The notes: generated by a model not told the origin, from the sequence alone. Numbered from the stretch's first letter, positions 8,655 to 18,221 are shown. The stretch: 64,000 nucleotides of DNA from Streptoverticillium olivoreticuli subsp. olivoreticuli (GCF_003391135.1 NZ_CP031455.1:2689501-2753500), one strand, 5' to 3'. Translations and numbers: made by a program.

Positions 8655-9563
8655 TTATCGAGCGCCGGTGGTACGGGCTCCGAGGAGGCGGACGGCGCCC
8701 CGCACCGTGGTGGCGGTGAGCGGCAGCGGGCCCAGCGGCTCGCCGTCGGCGTACCCGGTGGTGCCGGGCGCCTCCAGGGTCACCCTGGCCGCGCGGTGGA
8801 CGGTGACCGCGGGGTGGCCGAGGTGGGTGCCCTTGTAGACCTTGGGGAAGACGGTCAGGAGCGTGGAGCGGCTGCACGGGCCGACGACCGTGATGTCGAA
8901 GAGCCCGTCGTCCAGCCGCGCGCCGGCGCAGATGCGCATGCCGCCGCCGTAGGAGCCGCCGTTGCCGACCGCGACGAGCGTCGCGTCGATCCGTCGCGCG
9001 GGCCCGTCGTCGAGGGTGATCCGGTAGAGGACGGGGCGCAGGGCGGCGAGTTCGACGAGGAGCGCGACGTCGTAGCGCAGGCGTCCGGTGGGGAACCGCA
9101 GCCGGTTGCCGCGGTCGTTGACGCGGGAGTCGAAGCCGGAGGCGAGGACGGTGCCGAACCAGGTGTCCCCGGCGCGCCCGAGGTCCACGGGGAGGCCGCC
9201 GTCCCCCTTGAGGGAGTCGGCGATGACCCGGGCGGCGGCCGCCGGGTCGCGTACGGGCAGGCCGGCCGCGCGGGCGAAGTCGTTGCCGGTGCCGACGGCG
9301 ACCACGCCGAGCGGGGTGGTGGTCCCGGCGACCGCCTGGAGCGCGAGGGAGCAGATTCCGTCGCCGCCGACGGCTATCAGCGCCCCGGTGCCCCCGGCGA
9401 CCGCGGCCCGGGCCCGGGTCAGGGCGTCGGCGGCGTCCTCGCCCAGCACCGTGCGGACGCGGAACCCGGCGTCGCGGAGCACCCGGGCGGCCGGCTGGGT
9501 GGCCCGGGCGCCTCGCCCGCGGCCCGCCGTGGGGTTCACGAAAAGGGTGATGTCGCTGGTCAC
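8655..9563 (-). CDS. Diacylglycerol kinase-family lipid kinase
   Basis: A 302-residue DAGK catalytic-domain protein. The nucleotide-binding motifs are plain: NPTAGRGRG at the N-terminus, VGGDGICSLALQAVAG (GGDG loop) and VVAVGTGNDFARAAGLP (GTGNDFAR). The C-terminal half is the usual beta-sandwich lipid-binding domain. It phosphorylates diacylglycerol or a related lipid or sphingoid base; the substrate cannot be read. Start is GTG. It lies 45 bases upstream of helY on the same strand, so co-transcription is likely. Confidence 0.9.
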   Translation of the reverse strand: MTSDITLFVNPTAGRGRGARATQPAARVLRDAGFRVRTVLGEDAADALTRARAAVAGGTGALIAVGGDGICSLALQAVAGTTTPLGVVAVGTGNDFARAAGLPVRDPAAAARVIADSLKGDGGLPVDLGRAGDTWFGTVLASGFDSRVNDRGNRLRFPTGRLRYDVALLVELAALRPVLYRITLDDGPARRIDATLVAVGNGGSYGGGMRICAGARLDDGLFDITVVGPCSRSTLLTVFPKVYKGTHLGHPAVTVHRAARVTLEAPGTTGYADGEPLGPLPLTATTVRGAVRLLGARTTGAR

Positions 9564-9596
9564 CCGCCGGACCCTATCGGGTCGGGGTACGCCGAA

Positions 9597-9623
9597 GGGC
9601 GGCCGCTGTGTCAGCGGCCGCCC
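9597..9623 (-). terminator. Terminator after tatC
   Basis: A perfect 12-bp stem (GGGCGGCCGCTG / CAGCGGCCGCCC) with loop TGT, 36 bases beyond the tatC stop and upstream of the lipid kinase start. It separates the tatA-tatC unit from the kinase-helY unit. Confidence 0.75.
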
Positions 9624-9659
9624 CTGGGTGCGTGCGTCTGTCGTGCCCGGTGCGGGACG

Positions 9660-10583
9660 TCAGGTGACGTCGTCGTAGCCGTTGCGGCGGACGGGCTCCG
9701 GGTGGGCCGGCAGCGAGGGCATCGGCTCGGAGTCGCCGAGGGGCTGCGGGGTCAGGTCCAGCGGTGCGGCCTCGTCGTCGTCGAGGAGGGCGTCGGGGTT
9801 CTTGCGGGCCCGGCGCTTGTCGTTGAGGATCGCGAAACCGACGGCACCGAAGTAGAGGATGCTGATCGGGATGGCGAGGACGCACATGCCGAACGGGTCG
9901 GTGCTGGGGGTCGCGACGGCACCGAAGACGAAGGTGCCCATGACGACGCCGCGCCACCACTTCAGCATGGTCCTGCCCGAGACCAGGCCGACCAGGTTCA
10001 TCATGACCAGGATCAGCGGCAGCTCGAAGGAGAGGCCGAAGACGAGGATCATCCGGACGGTGAAGTCCAGGATGTCGTTCAGACCGAGGGTGTTGGCCGC
10101 GGTCTCCGGGGTGACGCTGAGCAGCACCCGCATGCTGGCGGGCATGATCAGGTAGGCCAGGTAGGCACCGGCGACGAAGAGCGGCGCGGCGGTCGCCACG
10201 AAGGCGATCGTGTACTTCTTCTCGTTCTTGTGCAGGCCGGGCGCGAGGAACGCCCACAGCTGGTAGAGCCAGACCGGGGAGGAGATGGTGACGCCCGCGA
10301 GCAGGCACACCTTCACCACGGTCGTGAACGGCGACGCCAGGGTGTTGAACGTCAGCACCGCGCAGTTGCCGCCGTGGCTCTGGGCCAGGTCGCGGCCGGG
10401 GCACTTGGGCACAGGACTGGACAGGAAGTCCATGATCTGCTTGTTGTAGAACGCGGCGACGACGGCCACCACGACGATGGCCAGCACCGCCTTCGCCAGG
10501 CGGTTGCGCAGTTCACGCAGGTGGTCCGCGAGTGGCATCCGCCCCTCGGGGTCCTTCTCCTTCTTGCGGGCAGGCTTGGGCAA
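9660..10583 (-). CDS. tatC: Sec-independent protein translocase subunit TatC
   Basis: A 307-residue polytopic membrane protein. It starts with the basic cytoplasmic segment EKDPEGRMPLADHLRELRNR that recognises twin-arginine signals, followed by six predicted membrane helices and a charged C-terminal tail (about 255-307). TTG at 10583 is used as start because the conserved KKEKDPEGRMPL segment lies upstream of the first ATG. With TatA it exports folded proteins. A client with a twin-arginine signal is encoded in this window at 52.7 kb. Confidence 0.93.
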   Translation of the reverse strand: MPKPARKKEKDPEGRMPLADHLRELRNRLAKAVLAIVVVAVVAAFYNKQIMDFLSSPVPKCPGRDLAQSHGGNCAVLTFNTLASPFTTVVKVCLLAGVTISSPVWLYQLWAFLAPGLHKNEKKYTIAFVATAAPLFVAGAYLAYLIMPASMRVLLSVTPETAANTLGLNDILDFTVRMILVFGLSFELPLILVMMNLVGLVSGRTMLKWWRGVVMGTFVFGAVATPSTDPFGMCVLAIPISILYFGAVGFAILNDKRRARKNPDALLDDDEAAPLDLTPQPLGDSEPMPSLPAHPEPVRRNGYDDVT

Positions 10584-10645
10584 CCCACGTCCCTATCTCG
10601 TGCGGCAGACGGTCGCCACGGGCGGCCGTCCCAGTCGTCCCTGGA

Positions 10646-10927
10646 TCAGTGCTGCGTCGTACGGTCGCTGGGCTCGCTCACCGGGCGGGCGGTGACGTCG
10701 CCGGGTGCGGCCTTGATCGTACGGGGGGCCTGGGTGTCGGCGGGCGGGTCGGCGGGGGCGGAGGCGTTGTCCTGGCCCTCCGACCGCATCGCCTTGGCCT
10801 CGCTCTTGAGGATCCGGGCCGACTTGCCGAGGGAGCGCGCCATGTCCGGGAGCTTCTTCGCACCGAACAGCAGGACAACGACGACGAGGATGAGGATGAT
10901 CTCGGGGGCGCCGAGCCTTCCGAACAT
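10646..10927 (-). CDS. tatA: Sec-independent protein translocase subunit TatA
   Basis: A 93-residue TatA/E protein: one N-terminal membrane helix ([20 protein letters not shown], with the conserved FGxxKLP hinge), an amphipathic helix ([20 protein letters not shown]) and a disordered acidic/proline tail. It oligomerises to form the translocation site recruited by TatC. It lies 62 bases upstream of tatC, in the same operon. Confidence 0.94.
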   Translation of the reverse strand: MFGRLGAPEIILILVVVVLLFGAKKLPDMARSLGKSARILKSEAKAMRSEGQDNASAPADPPADTQAPRTIKAAPGDVTARPVSEPSDRTTQH

Positions 10928-11191
10928 ATGCGTTTACCTTCTCACCGAAGCGGCATGGGGTTGGGGTACTGCCGACTGATCGGACATTTGTCCACCAGCG
11001 GTACGGCAGCGATCGTAACGCGCAGGGGTAAACGCTGGGCAATCCCCGCACGTACGCCCGGTTGCGACCCTCCGCCTCGTCAGCAGGGTCACCCGAAACA
11101 GCGTACCGCCAGCTTCCGGGCCACAGGAGGGCGCTGCGGCCGACCCTGCCACTGTGGCATCGCGGTCACGCCGGTCCGCGACCGCTTCCGC

Positions 11192-11398
11192 TCAGTCCTG
11201 CCGGAAGGTGTGCGCCGCGTGACCGGCCAGCGGGGTCGCCGCCCGTTCGAGGTCCTCGGCGGCGCGGGTGATCCGGACCGAGCTCTCGGACACCTGCCGG
11301 GCCAGGCGCCGCACCTCGACGAGGACCTTGGCGGCGAGCACGCCGAGCACGGCGATGCCGCAGAAGGCGAGGGCGATGGCGAGCATGGGCCAGAACAT
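11192..11398 (-). CDS. Small single-pass membrane protein
   Basis: A 68-residue protein with one N-terminal membrane helix (MLAIALAFCGIAVLGVLAAKV) and a C-terminal amphipathic or coiled-coil stretch with heptad-like spacing (VRRLARQVSESSVRITRAAE). It resembles small membrane proteins commonly found beside tatA in Streptomyces. Function unknown. It may be the first gene of the tat transcription unit, but 264 bases separate it from tatA, enough for a separate promoter. Confidence 0.7.
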   Translation of the reverse strand: MFWPMLAIALAFCGIAVLGVLAAKVLVEVRRLARQVSESSVRITRAAEDLERAATPLAGHAAHTFRQD

Positions 11399-11466
11399 GG
11401 GAGCGAGCCTATCGGGGGTGTGCGGGATGGCCGAAAAAGGCGGTCACGGCGGGGCCGTACCGGAGG

Positions 11467-11721
11467 TCACACCGAAGAGTGCAACCGGAGCGTGCGCACT
11501 CCGCCACCCGTGAGCAGCTCGATGATCCGCTCCCCGGCCGGCTTGCGGACGGCGGCGCCGCAGTCGGGGCAGGTGAAGGAGTAGAAGGTCGTCCGGCGGC
11601 TCGCGCCGATCGCCAGCCGCAGCGCGCCGGCGGCCAGCTCGAAGCGCCCCCGGCAGTCGGGGCAGGCCGCCCTGAAGATCGCGGCCATGGCCCTTCCGGC
11701 GTCCCGTACGTCCCCGCCCAT
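11467..11721 (-). CDS. Small zinc-ribbon protein
   Basis: An 84-residue protein with two CxxC knuckles (ACPDCRG and FTCPDCGAA) typical of a FmdB/zinc-ribbon fold, likely structural or nucleic-acid binding. The ATG at 11721 has a purine-rich site (GGGGGGAGGGG) upstream. An alternative ATG at 11688 (73 residues) also has a site (GGAAGG) and keeps the whole ribbon. It lies 32 bases after pafC on the same strand. Confidence 0.7.
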   Translation of the reverse strand: MGGDVRDAGRAMAAIFRAACPDCRGRFELAAGALRLAIGASRRTTFYSFTCPDCGAAVRKPAGERIIELLTGGGVRTLRLHSSV

Positions 11722-11753
11722 GCGTCCCGCCCCTCCCCCCGAAGCCACCGTGG

Positions 11754-12716
11754 TCACTCGCCGTACACCGCGAGGGCCTCGCGGGCCGCGTCGCGGGCGC
11801 TCTCCGCCAGCTCCGGCGGGGTGACGATCCGCCCGTCGCGGCCGAGCCGCAGCGCCAGCCGGCGCAGCGACGCTGGGTCGGGGGTGCGCAGCGTGATCCG
11901 CAAGCCGCCCTCTGGCAGCTCCTCGGCGCTGTCGTGCGGGTAGTACTCGGCGACCCAGCGGCCGCCCGGGCCGACCTCGATGACGACCTCCGGGTCCTCG
12001 GCCGCCGGCTGCACCAGGCCCTCGGAGAGGTCGCGCAGCTCCACGGGCGGCGGGTCGGACCGCTCGTCGAGGATCCTGATCTCGGCCACCCGGTCGAGGC
12101 GGAACGTGCGCCGCGCCTCCGACAGGCGGCACCACGCCTCCATATAGGTGTGGCCCACGGCGAACAGCCGGATCGGGTCGACCTCGCGCTCGGTGAGCTC
12201 GTCGCGCGCGGGAGAGTAGTAGCGCAGCCAGACCCTGCGGCGCCCGGCGATGGCCCGGTCGACGTCGGCGAAGACGCCGCCCTCGGACTCGAAGGTGACC
12301 GAGAGGCGGGAGCTGGCGCCGGCCGCCTCGCCCGCCGCGGCCTCGATCTTGGCGGTGGCGCGCACCAGCGCCTGCCGGTCGCCCTCGCGCAGACCGGGCA
12401 GGGTCGCGACGGCGCGCGCGGCCACCAGCAGCGCGGTGGCCTCGTCGGCGGCGAGCCGCAGCGGCTCGCCCGTGCTGGTGCCGGAGGCGTCCGGGTTGTG
12501 CCACCAGATGCGGTCGCCGTCGGTGTCGATGTCAAGGAGGTCACCGCCGCGGAAGCTGGTGCCGCACATCGGCAGGACGTCGAGGTCGCCGATCAGCTCG
12601 TCCTCGGTGATCCCGAAGGCGCGCGCGACATCGGCGACCCGGGCGCCGGGGCGCTCCCTCAGATAGGTGACCAGCGACAGCATCCGCCGGGTCTGGTCAA
12701 TGGCATTTCCGGCCAT
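11754..12716 (-). CDS. pafC: PafC, WYL-domain transcriptional regulator
   Basis: A 320-residue protein: N-terminal winged helix-turn-helix (TRRMLSLVTYLRERPG to about residue 60), central WYL domain (GRRRVWLRYYSPARDELTEREVDP, about 165-190) and the WCX C-terminal domain ending near LAVYGE. PafB and PafC form the regulator that in mycobacteria activates the LexA/RecA-independent DNA damage response. Here pafB lies directly upstream on the same strand with only 45 bases between. Confidence 0.92.
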   Translation of the reverse strand: MAGNAIDQTRRMLSLVTYLRERPGARVADVARAFGITEDELIGDLDVLPMCGTSFRGGDLLDIDTDGDRIWWHNPDASGTSTGEPLRLAADEATALLVAARAVATLPGLREGDRQALVRATAKIEAAAGEAAGASSRLSVTFESEGGVFADVDRAIAGRRRVWLRYYSPARDELTEREVDPIRLFAVGHTYMEAWCRLSEARRTFRLDRVAEIRILDERSDPPPVELRDLSEGLVQPAAEDPEVVIEVGPGGRWVAEYYPHDSAEELPEGGLRITLRTPDPASLRRLALRLGRDGRIVTPPELAESARDAAREALAVYGE

Positions 12717-12761
12717 AAAAAGTCGGTCCCGTTCCCTTTCCCGCTTTGGTCCTGCTTCGGT

Positions 12762-13787
12762 TCAGCCCTTGGCCACGGCGCGCAGCCGGTCGAGCACCTC
12801 GGCCCGCAGCTCGGCGGGTTCCAGCACGATCACGTCCGGGCCGAACTCGACCAGCCAGGCGTCCAGCCCGTGACCGTACGGAATCTCCAGCTCGTCCCAG
12901 CCGTCGCCCAGGTCCAGGGCGGAGAGCGCCCGGGCGCGCAGCGGATAGCCGTGGCCCGCCCGCACCTTGATCCGGGCCGTGCCGGTCGCGGTCTCGCCCG
13001 CCCAGCTCTCGACCGTCCCGCGGACCGTCACATGGTCGGGCACGGGGGCGGTGAAGGGGATGCCGCGCGAGCGCACCCGGCCGGTGATCCGGGAGAGCCG
13101 GAAGACCCGCTCGGCGCCCCGGTCGCGGTCCCAGCCCGCCAGGTACCAGTGGCCGCGCCAGCACTCCAGGGTCCAGGGCTCGACGTGCCGCTGCTCGGGG
13201 TGCGCGGCGTTCGCCTTGCGGTAGTCGAAGACGACGGGGCGGCGGTCACGGGCGGCGAGCATCAGCGGTTCGAAGGCGGCCTCGTGGACGGGGATGCGCG
13301 GTTCGAGCGCCATGTGGCCCTCGTACGGGTCCTCCGCGAGCGGCATCCCCGCGGCGCGCAGCTTCTGGAGCGCGCCGCTGGCGGCGCCGGCGAGGCGGGC
13401 CTGCTGCCAGACCTTGGCGGCCAGGCCCAGGGCGGCGGCCTCCTCGACGTCGAGGGTGACGGGAGGGAGCCGGTTGCTGTCGCGGCGGGCGAGGTAGCCG
13501 GTCTCGCCGTCGACGCTCTCCACGGTCTCGATGATCAGACCGAGCTCGCGGAGGTCGTCCTTGTCGCGCTCGAACATGCGGTTGAAGGCGTCATCGCTGC
13601 CGTTGCCGGTGCCGTCGCCGCCCGGGGCCGCGGTCCGCCCGGGACCGGGGCCCGTACCGTGTCCCGGCCCGAAGGCCTCCAGGTAGGCCTCGATCGAGGT
13701 CCGCAGCTCCCGCTTGCTGAGCGGACGGCGCGTGCCCAGCAGGCACAGCGCCAGGTTCATCAGCCGCTCGGCCTTGGCAATCGCCAT
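12762..13787 (-). CDS. pafB: PafB, WYL-domain transcriptional regulator
   Basis: A 341-residue paralogue of PafC: N-terminal wHTH (AERLMNLALCLLGTRRPLSK), a G/P-rich low-complexity insert (about 42-67) and the WYL domain (RRPVVFDYRKANAAHPEQRHVEP). ATG at 13787 follows GAGAGGG; the in-frame upstream codons have no homologous content. Partner of PafC. The low-complexity insert within the DNA-binding half is unusual, and its effect on function is unknown. Confidence 0.92.
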   Translation of the reverse strand: MAIAKAERLMNLALCLLGTRRPLSKRELRTSIEAYLEAFGPGHGTGPGPGRTAAPGGDGTGNGSDDAFNRMFERDKDDLRELGLIIETVESVDGETGYLARRDSNRLPPVTLDVEEAAALGLAAKVWQQARLAGAASGALQKLRAAGMPLAEDPYEGHMALEPRIPVHEAAFEPLMLAARDRRPVVFDYRKANAAHPEQRHVEPWTLECWRGHWYLAGWDRDRGAERVFRLSRITGRVRSRGIPFTAPVPDHVTVRGTVESWAGETATGTARIKVRAGHGYPLRARALSALDLGDGWDELEIPYGHGLDAWLVEFGPDVIVLEPAELRAEVLDRLRAVAKG

Positions 13788-13850
13788 CGACGCCCTCTCT
13801 ACTTGTGCTCTCAACCGTTGACCGTACCGCTCAGCGGTCGTACGACAAAA

Positions 13851-13889
13851 GCCGAGGGCCCATGCTCCCGGGGAGCATGGGCCCTCGGC
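13851..13889 (-). terminator. Strong terminator after the FKBP gene
   Basis: A perfect 18-bp stem (arms begin GCCGAGGGCCC and end GGGCCCTCGGC) with a 3-base loop. On the minus strand it is followed by CTTTTG, a short U-tract. It ends the FKBP transcript before the pafB promoter. Confidence 0.85.
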
Positions 13890-13906
13890 CCGCCGACGGG
13901 TCGGCG

Positions 13907-14281
13907 TCAGACCGCGATCAGGTCACAGACGAAGATCAGCGTCTCGCCCGGGGCGATCACGCCGCCACCGGCGCCACGGTCGCCGTAGCCGAGGTGGGCG
14001 GGGATGACCAGCTTGCGGCGGCCACCGACCTTCATGCCCTGGATGCCCTGGTCCCAGCCCTGGATGACCTGGCCGGCGCCCAGCTTGAACTCCAGCGGGT
14101 TGCCGCGGTTCCAGCTGGCGTCGAACTCCTCACCGGTGGAGAAGGCCACGCCCACGTAGTGGACCTTGACGAAGTCGCCGGCCTTGGCGACCTTGCCGTC
14201 GCCCTCCCAGATCTCCGTGATCTCCAGGTCGGTCGGGACCGGGCCGTCGGGGAAGTCGATCTCAGGCTTGTCGATGCTCAC
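13907..14281 (-). CDS. Cytoplasmic FKBP-type peptidyl-prolyl isomerase
   Basis: A 124-residue single-domain FKBP: VKVHYVGVAFSTGEEFDASW, QVIQGWDQGIQGMKVGGRRK and LVIPAHLGYGDRG are the canonical active-site segments (Asp, Trp, Tyr and Ile of the FK506 pocket). It catalyses cis-trans isomerisation of X-Pro bonds. Start is GTG after GTAGGAG. It lies 64 bases downstream of the FKBP lipoprotein gene, a conserved actinobacterial pair upstream of pafBC. Confidence 0.92.
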   Translation of the reverse strand: MSIDKPEIDFPDGPVPTDLEITEIWEGDGKVAKAGDFVKVHYVGVAFSTGEEFDASWNRGNPLEFKLGAGQVIQGWDQGIQGMKVGGRRKLVIPAHLGYGDRGAGGGVIAPGETLIFVCDLIAV

Positions 14282-14345
14282 GAGGGTGCTCCTACGGATG
14301 AATCGTGCAGACAACCGGGCAAGTCTGGCAGATGCCGACCGGAGG

Positions 14346-15329
14346 TCAGACCTTGCCCACGATGTCCACGACGAAGACGAGGGTGTTCTTGTCGAGGCCG
14401 CTCTGCGCCTGGCCCTCGTAACCCAGCTTCGGCGGGATGACCAGCTCGACGCGGTCGCCGACGTGCTTGCCGACCAGGCCCTTGTCCCAGCCCTGGACGA
14501 CCGAGCCGGTGCCGATCTGGAAGGCGATGGCGCCACCGTGGTCCCAGGAGGAGTCGAACTTCTTGCCGTCCTCCCACTTCACGCCGGTGTACTGGGCGAT
14601 CAGGCCGTCACCGGCCTTGATCTCCGGGCCGCTGCCCTTGATCAGCAGCTGCTGCTTGAGATCGGTCGGCGCCTTCTCGTCCTTGGGGATGGTGATCTCC
14701 GCGGCCTTCTGCGACGGGGCCTTCACCTCGGGCATGCCCGAATCCGGCTTGGCCTGCTCGCCCTTGGCCTCGCTCTTCGGGTCGACCTTCTGCGTCCCGA
14801 CGATGTCGATGACCCACACCAGGCCGTCCTCCGGGGTGACCCCGGCCTGCGGGTTGAGCTCCTCGCCGACCAGCGCCTTGGCCGTGCCCTCGACCTCGAT
14901 CCGGCTGCCGGCCTTCTTGCCGACGACCTCGTCCAGCACCTTCGTGGGCAGCTCGCGGCCCGGCTGGCCGGTCTGCGCCACGGCCTGGCGGCGCGGGCCC
15001 TTCTCGGCGCCGCCGGTCGGCGACATCCAGCTGCTGACGAGCGGCTTGTCCGCCTTCATCGCCTGCCCGACATAGTCGAGCCGGACGAACGCGCCCTTCT
15101 CGACCGTGTCGCCCTTGCCCTCGATCAGGGTCTTCGTGGCGACCTTGTCACCGGCCTTGGCGTCCTTCGGCGCGGAGATGTCGGGCTTGTCCCCGAACTT
15201 CCCCTCCACCTTGACCTTGGAGTCGGACGAGCCGCCACCGCTGTCGGACCCGCACGCCGCGGCAGTGAACAGCAGGACAGGCACGGCCAACGCCGCAGCG
15301 AGGCGACGCGTGTTCTTCGTGAGGTTCAT
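14346..15329 (-). CDS. Secreted FKBP-type isomerase lipoprotein with two FKBP-like domains
   Basis: A 327-residue protein with a lipoprotein signal (VPVLLFTAAAC, lipidated Cys26). It then has a degenerate FKBP-like domain (about 75-195, FVRLDYVGQAMKADKPLVSS) and a canonical one (about 225-327, IAQYTGVKWEDGKKFDSSWD, SVVQGWDKGLVGKHVGDR, VIPPKLGYEG). It likely assists folding of exported proteins at the outer face of the membrane. ATG at 15329 is the only start giving the signal peptide. Confidence 0.9.
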   Translation of the reverse strand: MNLTKNTRRLAAALAVPVLLFTAAACGSDSGGGSSDSKVKVEGKFGDKPDISAPKDAKAGDKVATKTLIEGKGDTVEKGAFVRLDYVGQAMKADKPLVSSWMSPTGGAEKGPRRQAVAQTGQPGRELPTKVLDEVVGKKAGSRIEVEGTAKALVGEELNPQAGVTPEDGLVWVIDIVGTQKVDPKSEAKGEQAKPDSGMPEVKAPSQKAAEITIPKDEKAPTDLKQQLLIKGSGPEIKAGDGLIAQYTGVKWEDGKKFDSSWDHGGAIAFQIGTGSVVQGWDKGLVGKHVGDRVELVIPPKLGYEGQAQSGLDKNTLVFVVDIVGKV

Positions 15330-15416
15330 CAGTCCAACTCGGGCTAGGGGGGTCTGGGCAGTGCCCGCCACTCTACGGCCTGAGCCACCTGGATCAACCG
15401 CTGCCCGACACGGCAA

Positions 15417-15441
15417 CGCGCCGGGAGGGACCCCCGGCGCG
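15417..15441 (-). terminator. Terminator after pafA
   Basis: Stem CGCGCCGGG/CCCGGCGCG (9 bp) with a 7-base loop, 24 bases beyond the pafA stop and upstream of the FKBP lipoprotein. Confidence 0.6.
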
Positions 15442-15464
15442 CGCCCACCCGGACGACGGGACAC

Positions 15465-16826
15465 CTACATCCCGGCGATCAGCTTCTCCACCCGGTCGTC
15501 CACCGAACGGAACGGGTCCTTGCACAGCACCGTCCGCTGCGCCTGGTCATTGAGCTTCAGGTGCACCCAGTCGACGGTGAAGTCACGACGCTGCTCCTGG
15601 GCCCGCCGGATGAAGTCACCGCGCAGCCGGGCGCGGGTGGTCTGCGGGGGCACCGACTTGCCCTCGAAGATCTTCAGGTCGTTGCACACCCGGGCGGCCT
15701 GGCCGCGCTTCTCCAGGAGGTAGTAGAGCCCGCGGCGGCGGTGGATGTCGTGGTACGCCAGGTCTATCTGGGCGATCCGCGGGTGCGACATGGTGATGTT
15801 GTTCTTCGCGCGGTACCGCTCGATGAGGCGGTACTTCATCACCCAGTCGATCTCGGTGTCGATCCGGTCGAGGTCCTCGTCGCGGATCGCCTCCAGGGTG
15901 CGGCCCCACAGCTCCAGGACCCGCTCGACCGTCCCCGTGCGGATGCCGCGGCGCTCGCAGAAGTCGACGGCCTTCTCGTAGTACTCCTGCTGGACCTCCA
16001 GGGCGGACGCCTCGCGGCCGCTGGCCAGCCGCACCTTGCGGCGGCCGGTGATGTCGTGGCTGACCTCGCGGATCGCCCGGATCGGGTTCTCCAGGGTGAG
16101 GTCGCGCATCACCGTCCCCGCCTCGATCATCCGCAGGACGAGATCGGTGGCGCCGACCTTCAGCAGCATGGTCGTCTCGGACATGTTCGAGTCGCCGACG
16201 ATCACATGGAGACGGCGGTAGCGCTCGGCGTCCGCGTGCGGCTCGTCCCGGGTGTTGATGATCGGGCGGGATCTCGTCGTCGCGGAGCTGACGCCCTCCC
16301 AGATGTGCTCCGCGCGCTGGCTCACGCAGTAGACCGCGCCCCGCGGGGTCTGGAGCACCTTGCCCGCGCCGCACAGCAGCTGCCGCGTGACGAGGAAGGG
16401 GATGAGGATGTCCGCGAGCCGGGAGAACTCGCCGTGCCGGGCCACGAGATAGTTCTCGTGGCAGCCGTAGGAGTTCCCGGCCGAGTCGGTGTTGTTCTTG
16501 AAGAGATAGACGTCGCCCGCGATCCCCTCCTCGTGCAGGCGCCGTTCGGCATCGACGAGAAGTCCTTCGAGAATGCGCTCGCCCGCCTTGTCGTGGGTGA
16601 CCAGCTCGATCACACTGTCGCACTCCGGAGTTGCGTACTCGGGGTGCGAACCCACATCCAGGTAGAGACGAGCACCGTTGCGCAGGAAGACATTGCTGCT
16701 GCGCCCCCAGGAAACGACACGGCGGAAGAGGTAGCGCGCCACTTCGTCAGGCGACAGCCGACGCTGTCCCCTGAAGGTGCACGTGACGCCGTACTCGTTC
16801 TCCAGCCCGAAAATGCGGCGGTCCAT
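15465..16826 (-). CDS. pafA: PafA, Pup-protein ligase
   Basis: A 453-residue glutamine-synthetase-fold ligase that activates the Pup C-terminal glutamate with ATP and joins it to substrate lysines. Seen: the metal/ATP-binding GLENEYG motif (residues 7-13), [15 protein letters not shown] containing the catalytic-base aspartate region, [16 protein letters not shown], and [20 protein letters not shown]. It lacks the insertion loop that marks Dop. The MFS gene ends 9 bases upstream, so the two are probably co-transcribed. Confidence 0.96.
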   Translation of the reverse strand: MDRRIFGLENEYGVTCTFRGQRRLSPDEVARYLFRRVVSWGRSSNVFLRNGARLYLDVGSHPEYATPECDSVIELVTHDKAGERILEGLLVDAERRLHEEGIAGDVYLFKNNTDSAGNSYGCHENYLVARHGEFSRLADILIPFLVTRQLLCGAGKVLQTPRGAVYCVSQRAEHIWEGVSSATTRSRPIINTRDEPHADAERYRRLHVIVGDSNMSETTMLLKVGATDLVLRMIEAGTVMRDLTLENPIRAIREVSHDITGRRKVRLASGREASALEVQQEYYEKAVDFCERRGIRTGTVERVLELWGRTLEAIRDEDLDRIDTEIDWVMKYRLIERYRAKNNITMSHPRIAQIDLAYHDIHRRRGLYYLLEKRGQAARVCNDLKIFEGKSVPPQTTRARLRGDFIRRAQEQRRDFTVDWVHLKLNDQAQRTVLCKDPFRSVDDRVEKLIAGM

Positions 16827-16835
16827 GCCTGAACA

Positions 16836-18095
16836 TTACGCCTGAACCCCTGTGCTGAAACCGGGTTCGACCGCACCGTTCCGATCATTTTCCGACCGCG
16901 CCACGACGGTCGACGCGGCCTCCGGGGCCCGCAGGGAGCGCCGGGCCAGGACGAGCACGAGCAGCGCCGCGAAACCACCGCAGACCGCGACCACGAATCC
17001 CGCCGCGACACCGGCGCCTTCGACCGCCGGGCCCGCGAGGGCGGTGCCCATGGCCGCGCCCACACCGAAGGACGTCACCAGCCAGGAGAAGGCCTCGGTG
17101 ACCGTGCCGCGCAGCGCGTGCCGGTCGACGACGACGAACGCGCAGGCCAGCGACGGGGCCAGGAAGATGCCGGCCACACCGGCGAGCACGGTCATCATGA
17201 CGACGCCGGGGACCAGCAGCAGCGGCACGTAGCAGAGCGCGAGCCCGGCCACGAGCACCCGCAGCCGCTGCTCCGGGGTGCCGGGCCACTGGCGGGCACC
17301 GTAGATCGTGCCACCGATGAGGGCACCCACGCCGAGGGCGGAGAGCAGATATCCGGCGACCCCGTCGCCGCCGTGCCCGCCGCCGTAGGCGACCGCCGCC
17401 AGGGCGATCGAGCCCAGCGCCGTACCGATGCAGAAGAACGTCCCGAGCAGCACCAGCAGCCCGCGCGAGCGCAGCGCGCCCAGCCAGTGCGCCTCGCGCG
17501 GCTCGCTGCGCCACTGCCGCGACGGCGGCGAGGTGACGACCGCGAGGGCCCCGATGACGCCCAGCAGGTTGATGACGTAGAGCGCGCCGGCCGGGGACCA
17601 GAAGGCGACGAAGCCGGTGATGATCAGCGGTCCGACGACGTACATCACCTCCTGCGCGATGGCGTCGAGGGAGTACGCGGCGTGGATGCGCCCCTCGTCC
17701 TTGAGGACGGACGGCCACAGGGCCCGCAGCCCGCCCTCCAGCGGCGGCGTGAAGAAGCCGGACACGACCATGCCTATGTAGGGCAGCGGCATCGGGTCCA
17801 GGCCCACGACGGCGAAGAGGGTCATGCCCAGCGCGGACAGGACGGCCGCGGGCAGCATCACCCTGGGCTGGCCGTACAGGTCGACGGCCCGGCCGAGCAG
17901 CGGCTGGCCGATGGCGTTGGCCACGCCGTAGACGGCCGAGAGGGCGCTGGCGAGCGCGAGGCTGCCGCCCTCGGCACGCACGAACAGCACGATCGCCAGT
18001 GCGGCGGTCGCGTTCGGCAGCCGTCCCACGAGGGTGCCGGTCAGCAGCCGCGCGGCGTGCCGCGTCCTGAGCATGTCGCCGTAACCGGCCGCCAT
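16836..18095 (-). CDS. MFS transporter
   Basis: A 419-residue major facilitator with about 12 membrane helices (VGRLPNATAALAIVLFVRAEGG onwards) and a polar C-terminal tail. Substrate unknown. ATG at 18095 has GTGGAG eight bases upstream; a GTG at 18107 is the alternative. It sits between pafA and a divergent LacI-family gene, with a palindrome in the shared promoter region, suggesting control by that regulator. A substrate link to protein turnover cannot be shown. Confidence 0.85.
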   Translation of the reverse strand: MAAGYGDMLRTRHAARLLTGTLVGRLPNATAALAIVLFVRAEGGSLALASALSAVYGVANAIGQPLLGRAVDLYGQPRVMLPAAVLSALGMTLFAVVGLDPMPLPYIGMVVSGFFTPPLEGGLRALWPSVLKDEGRIHAAYSLDAIAQEVMYVVGPLIITGFVAFWSPAGALYVINLLGVIGALAVVTSPPSRQWRSEPREAHWLGALRSRGLLVLLGTFFCIGTALGSIALAAVAYGGGHGGDGVAGYLLSALGVGALIGGTIYGARQWPGTPEQRLRVLVAGLALCYVPLLLVPGVVMMTVLAGVAGIFLAPSLACAFVVVDRHALRGTVTEAFSWLVTSFGVGAAMGTALAGPAVEGAGVAAGFVVAVCGGFAALLVLVLARRSLRAPEAASTVVARSENDRNGAVEPGFSTGVQA

Positions 18096-18129
18096 CGATG
18101 ACTCCACTCTCTTCCCGAGCGTCGGGTTT

Positions 18130-18156
18130 TACGTATAACTGTTGACGTTATACGTA
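18130..18156. promoter_or_regulatory. Perfect inverted repeat between MFS gene and LacI-type regulator
   Basis: Arms TACGTATAAC (18130-18139) and GTTATACGTA (18147-18156) are exact reverse complements separated by 7 bases. The A/T-rich sequence stands out from the high-GC surroundings. It lies 35 bases from the MFS start and 66 bases from the regulator start. Most simply it is an operator for the divergent pair. Confidence 0.6.
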
Positions 18157-18221
18157 CCATGATGACGGTCTGCCGGTCCACCGGGCCGTCTGTGGCGGGC
18201 AAGCGATCGGGGAGGCTGCCA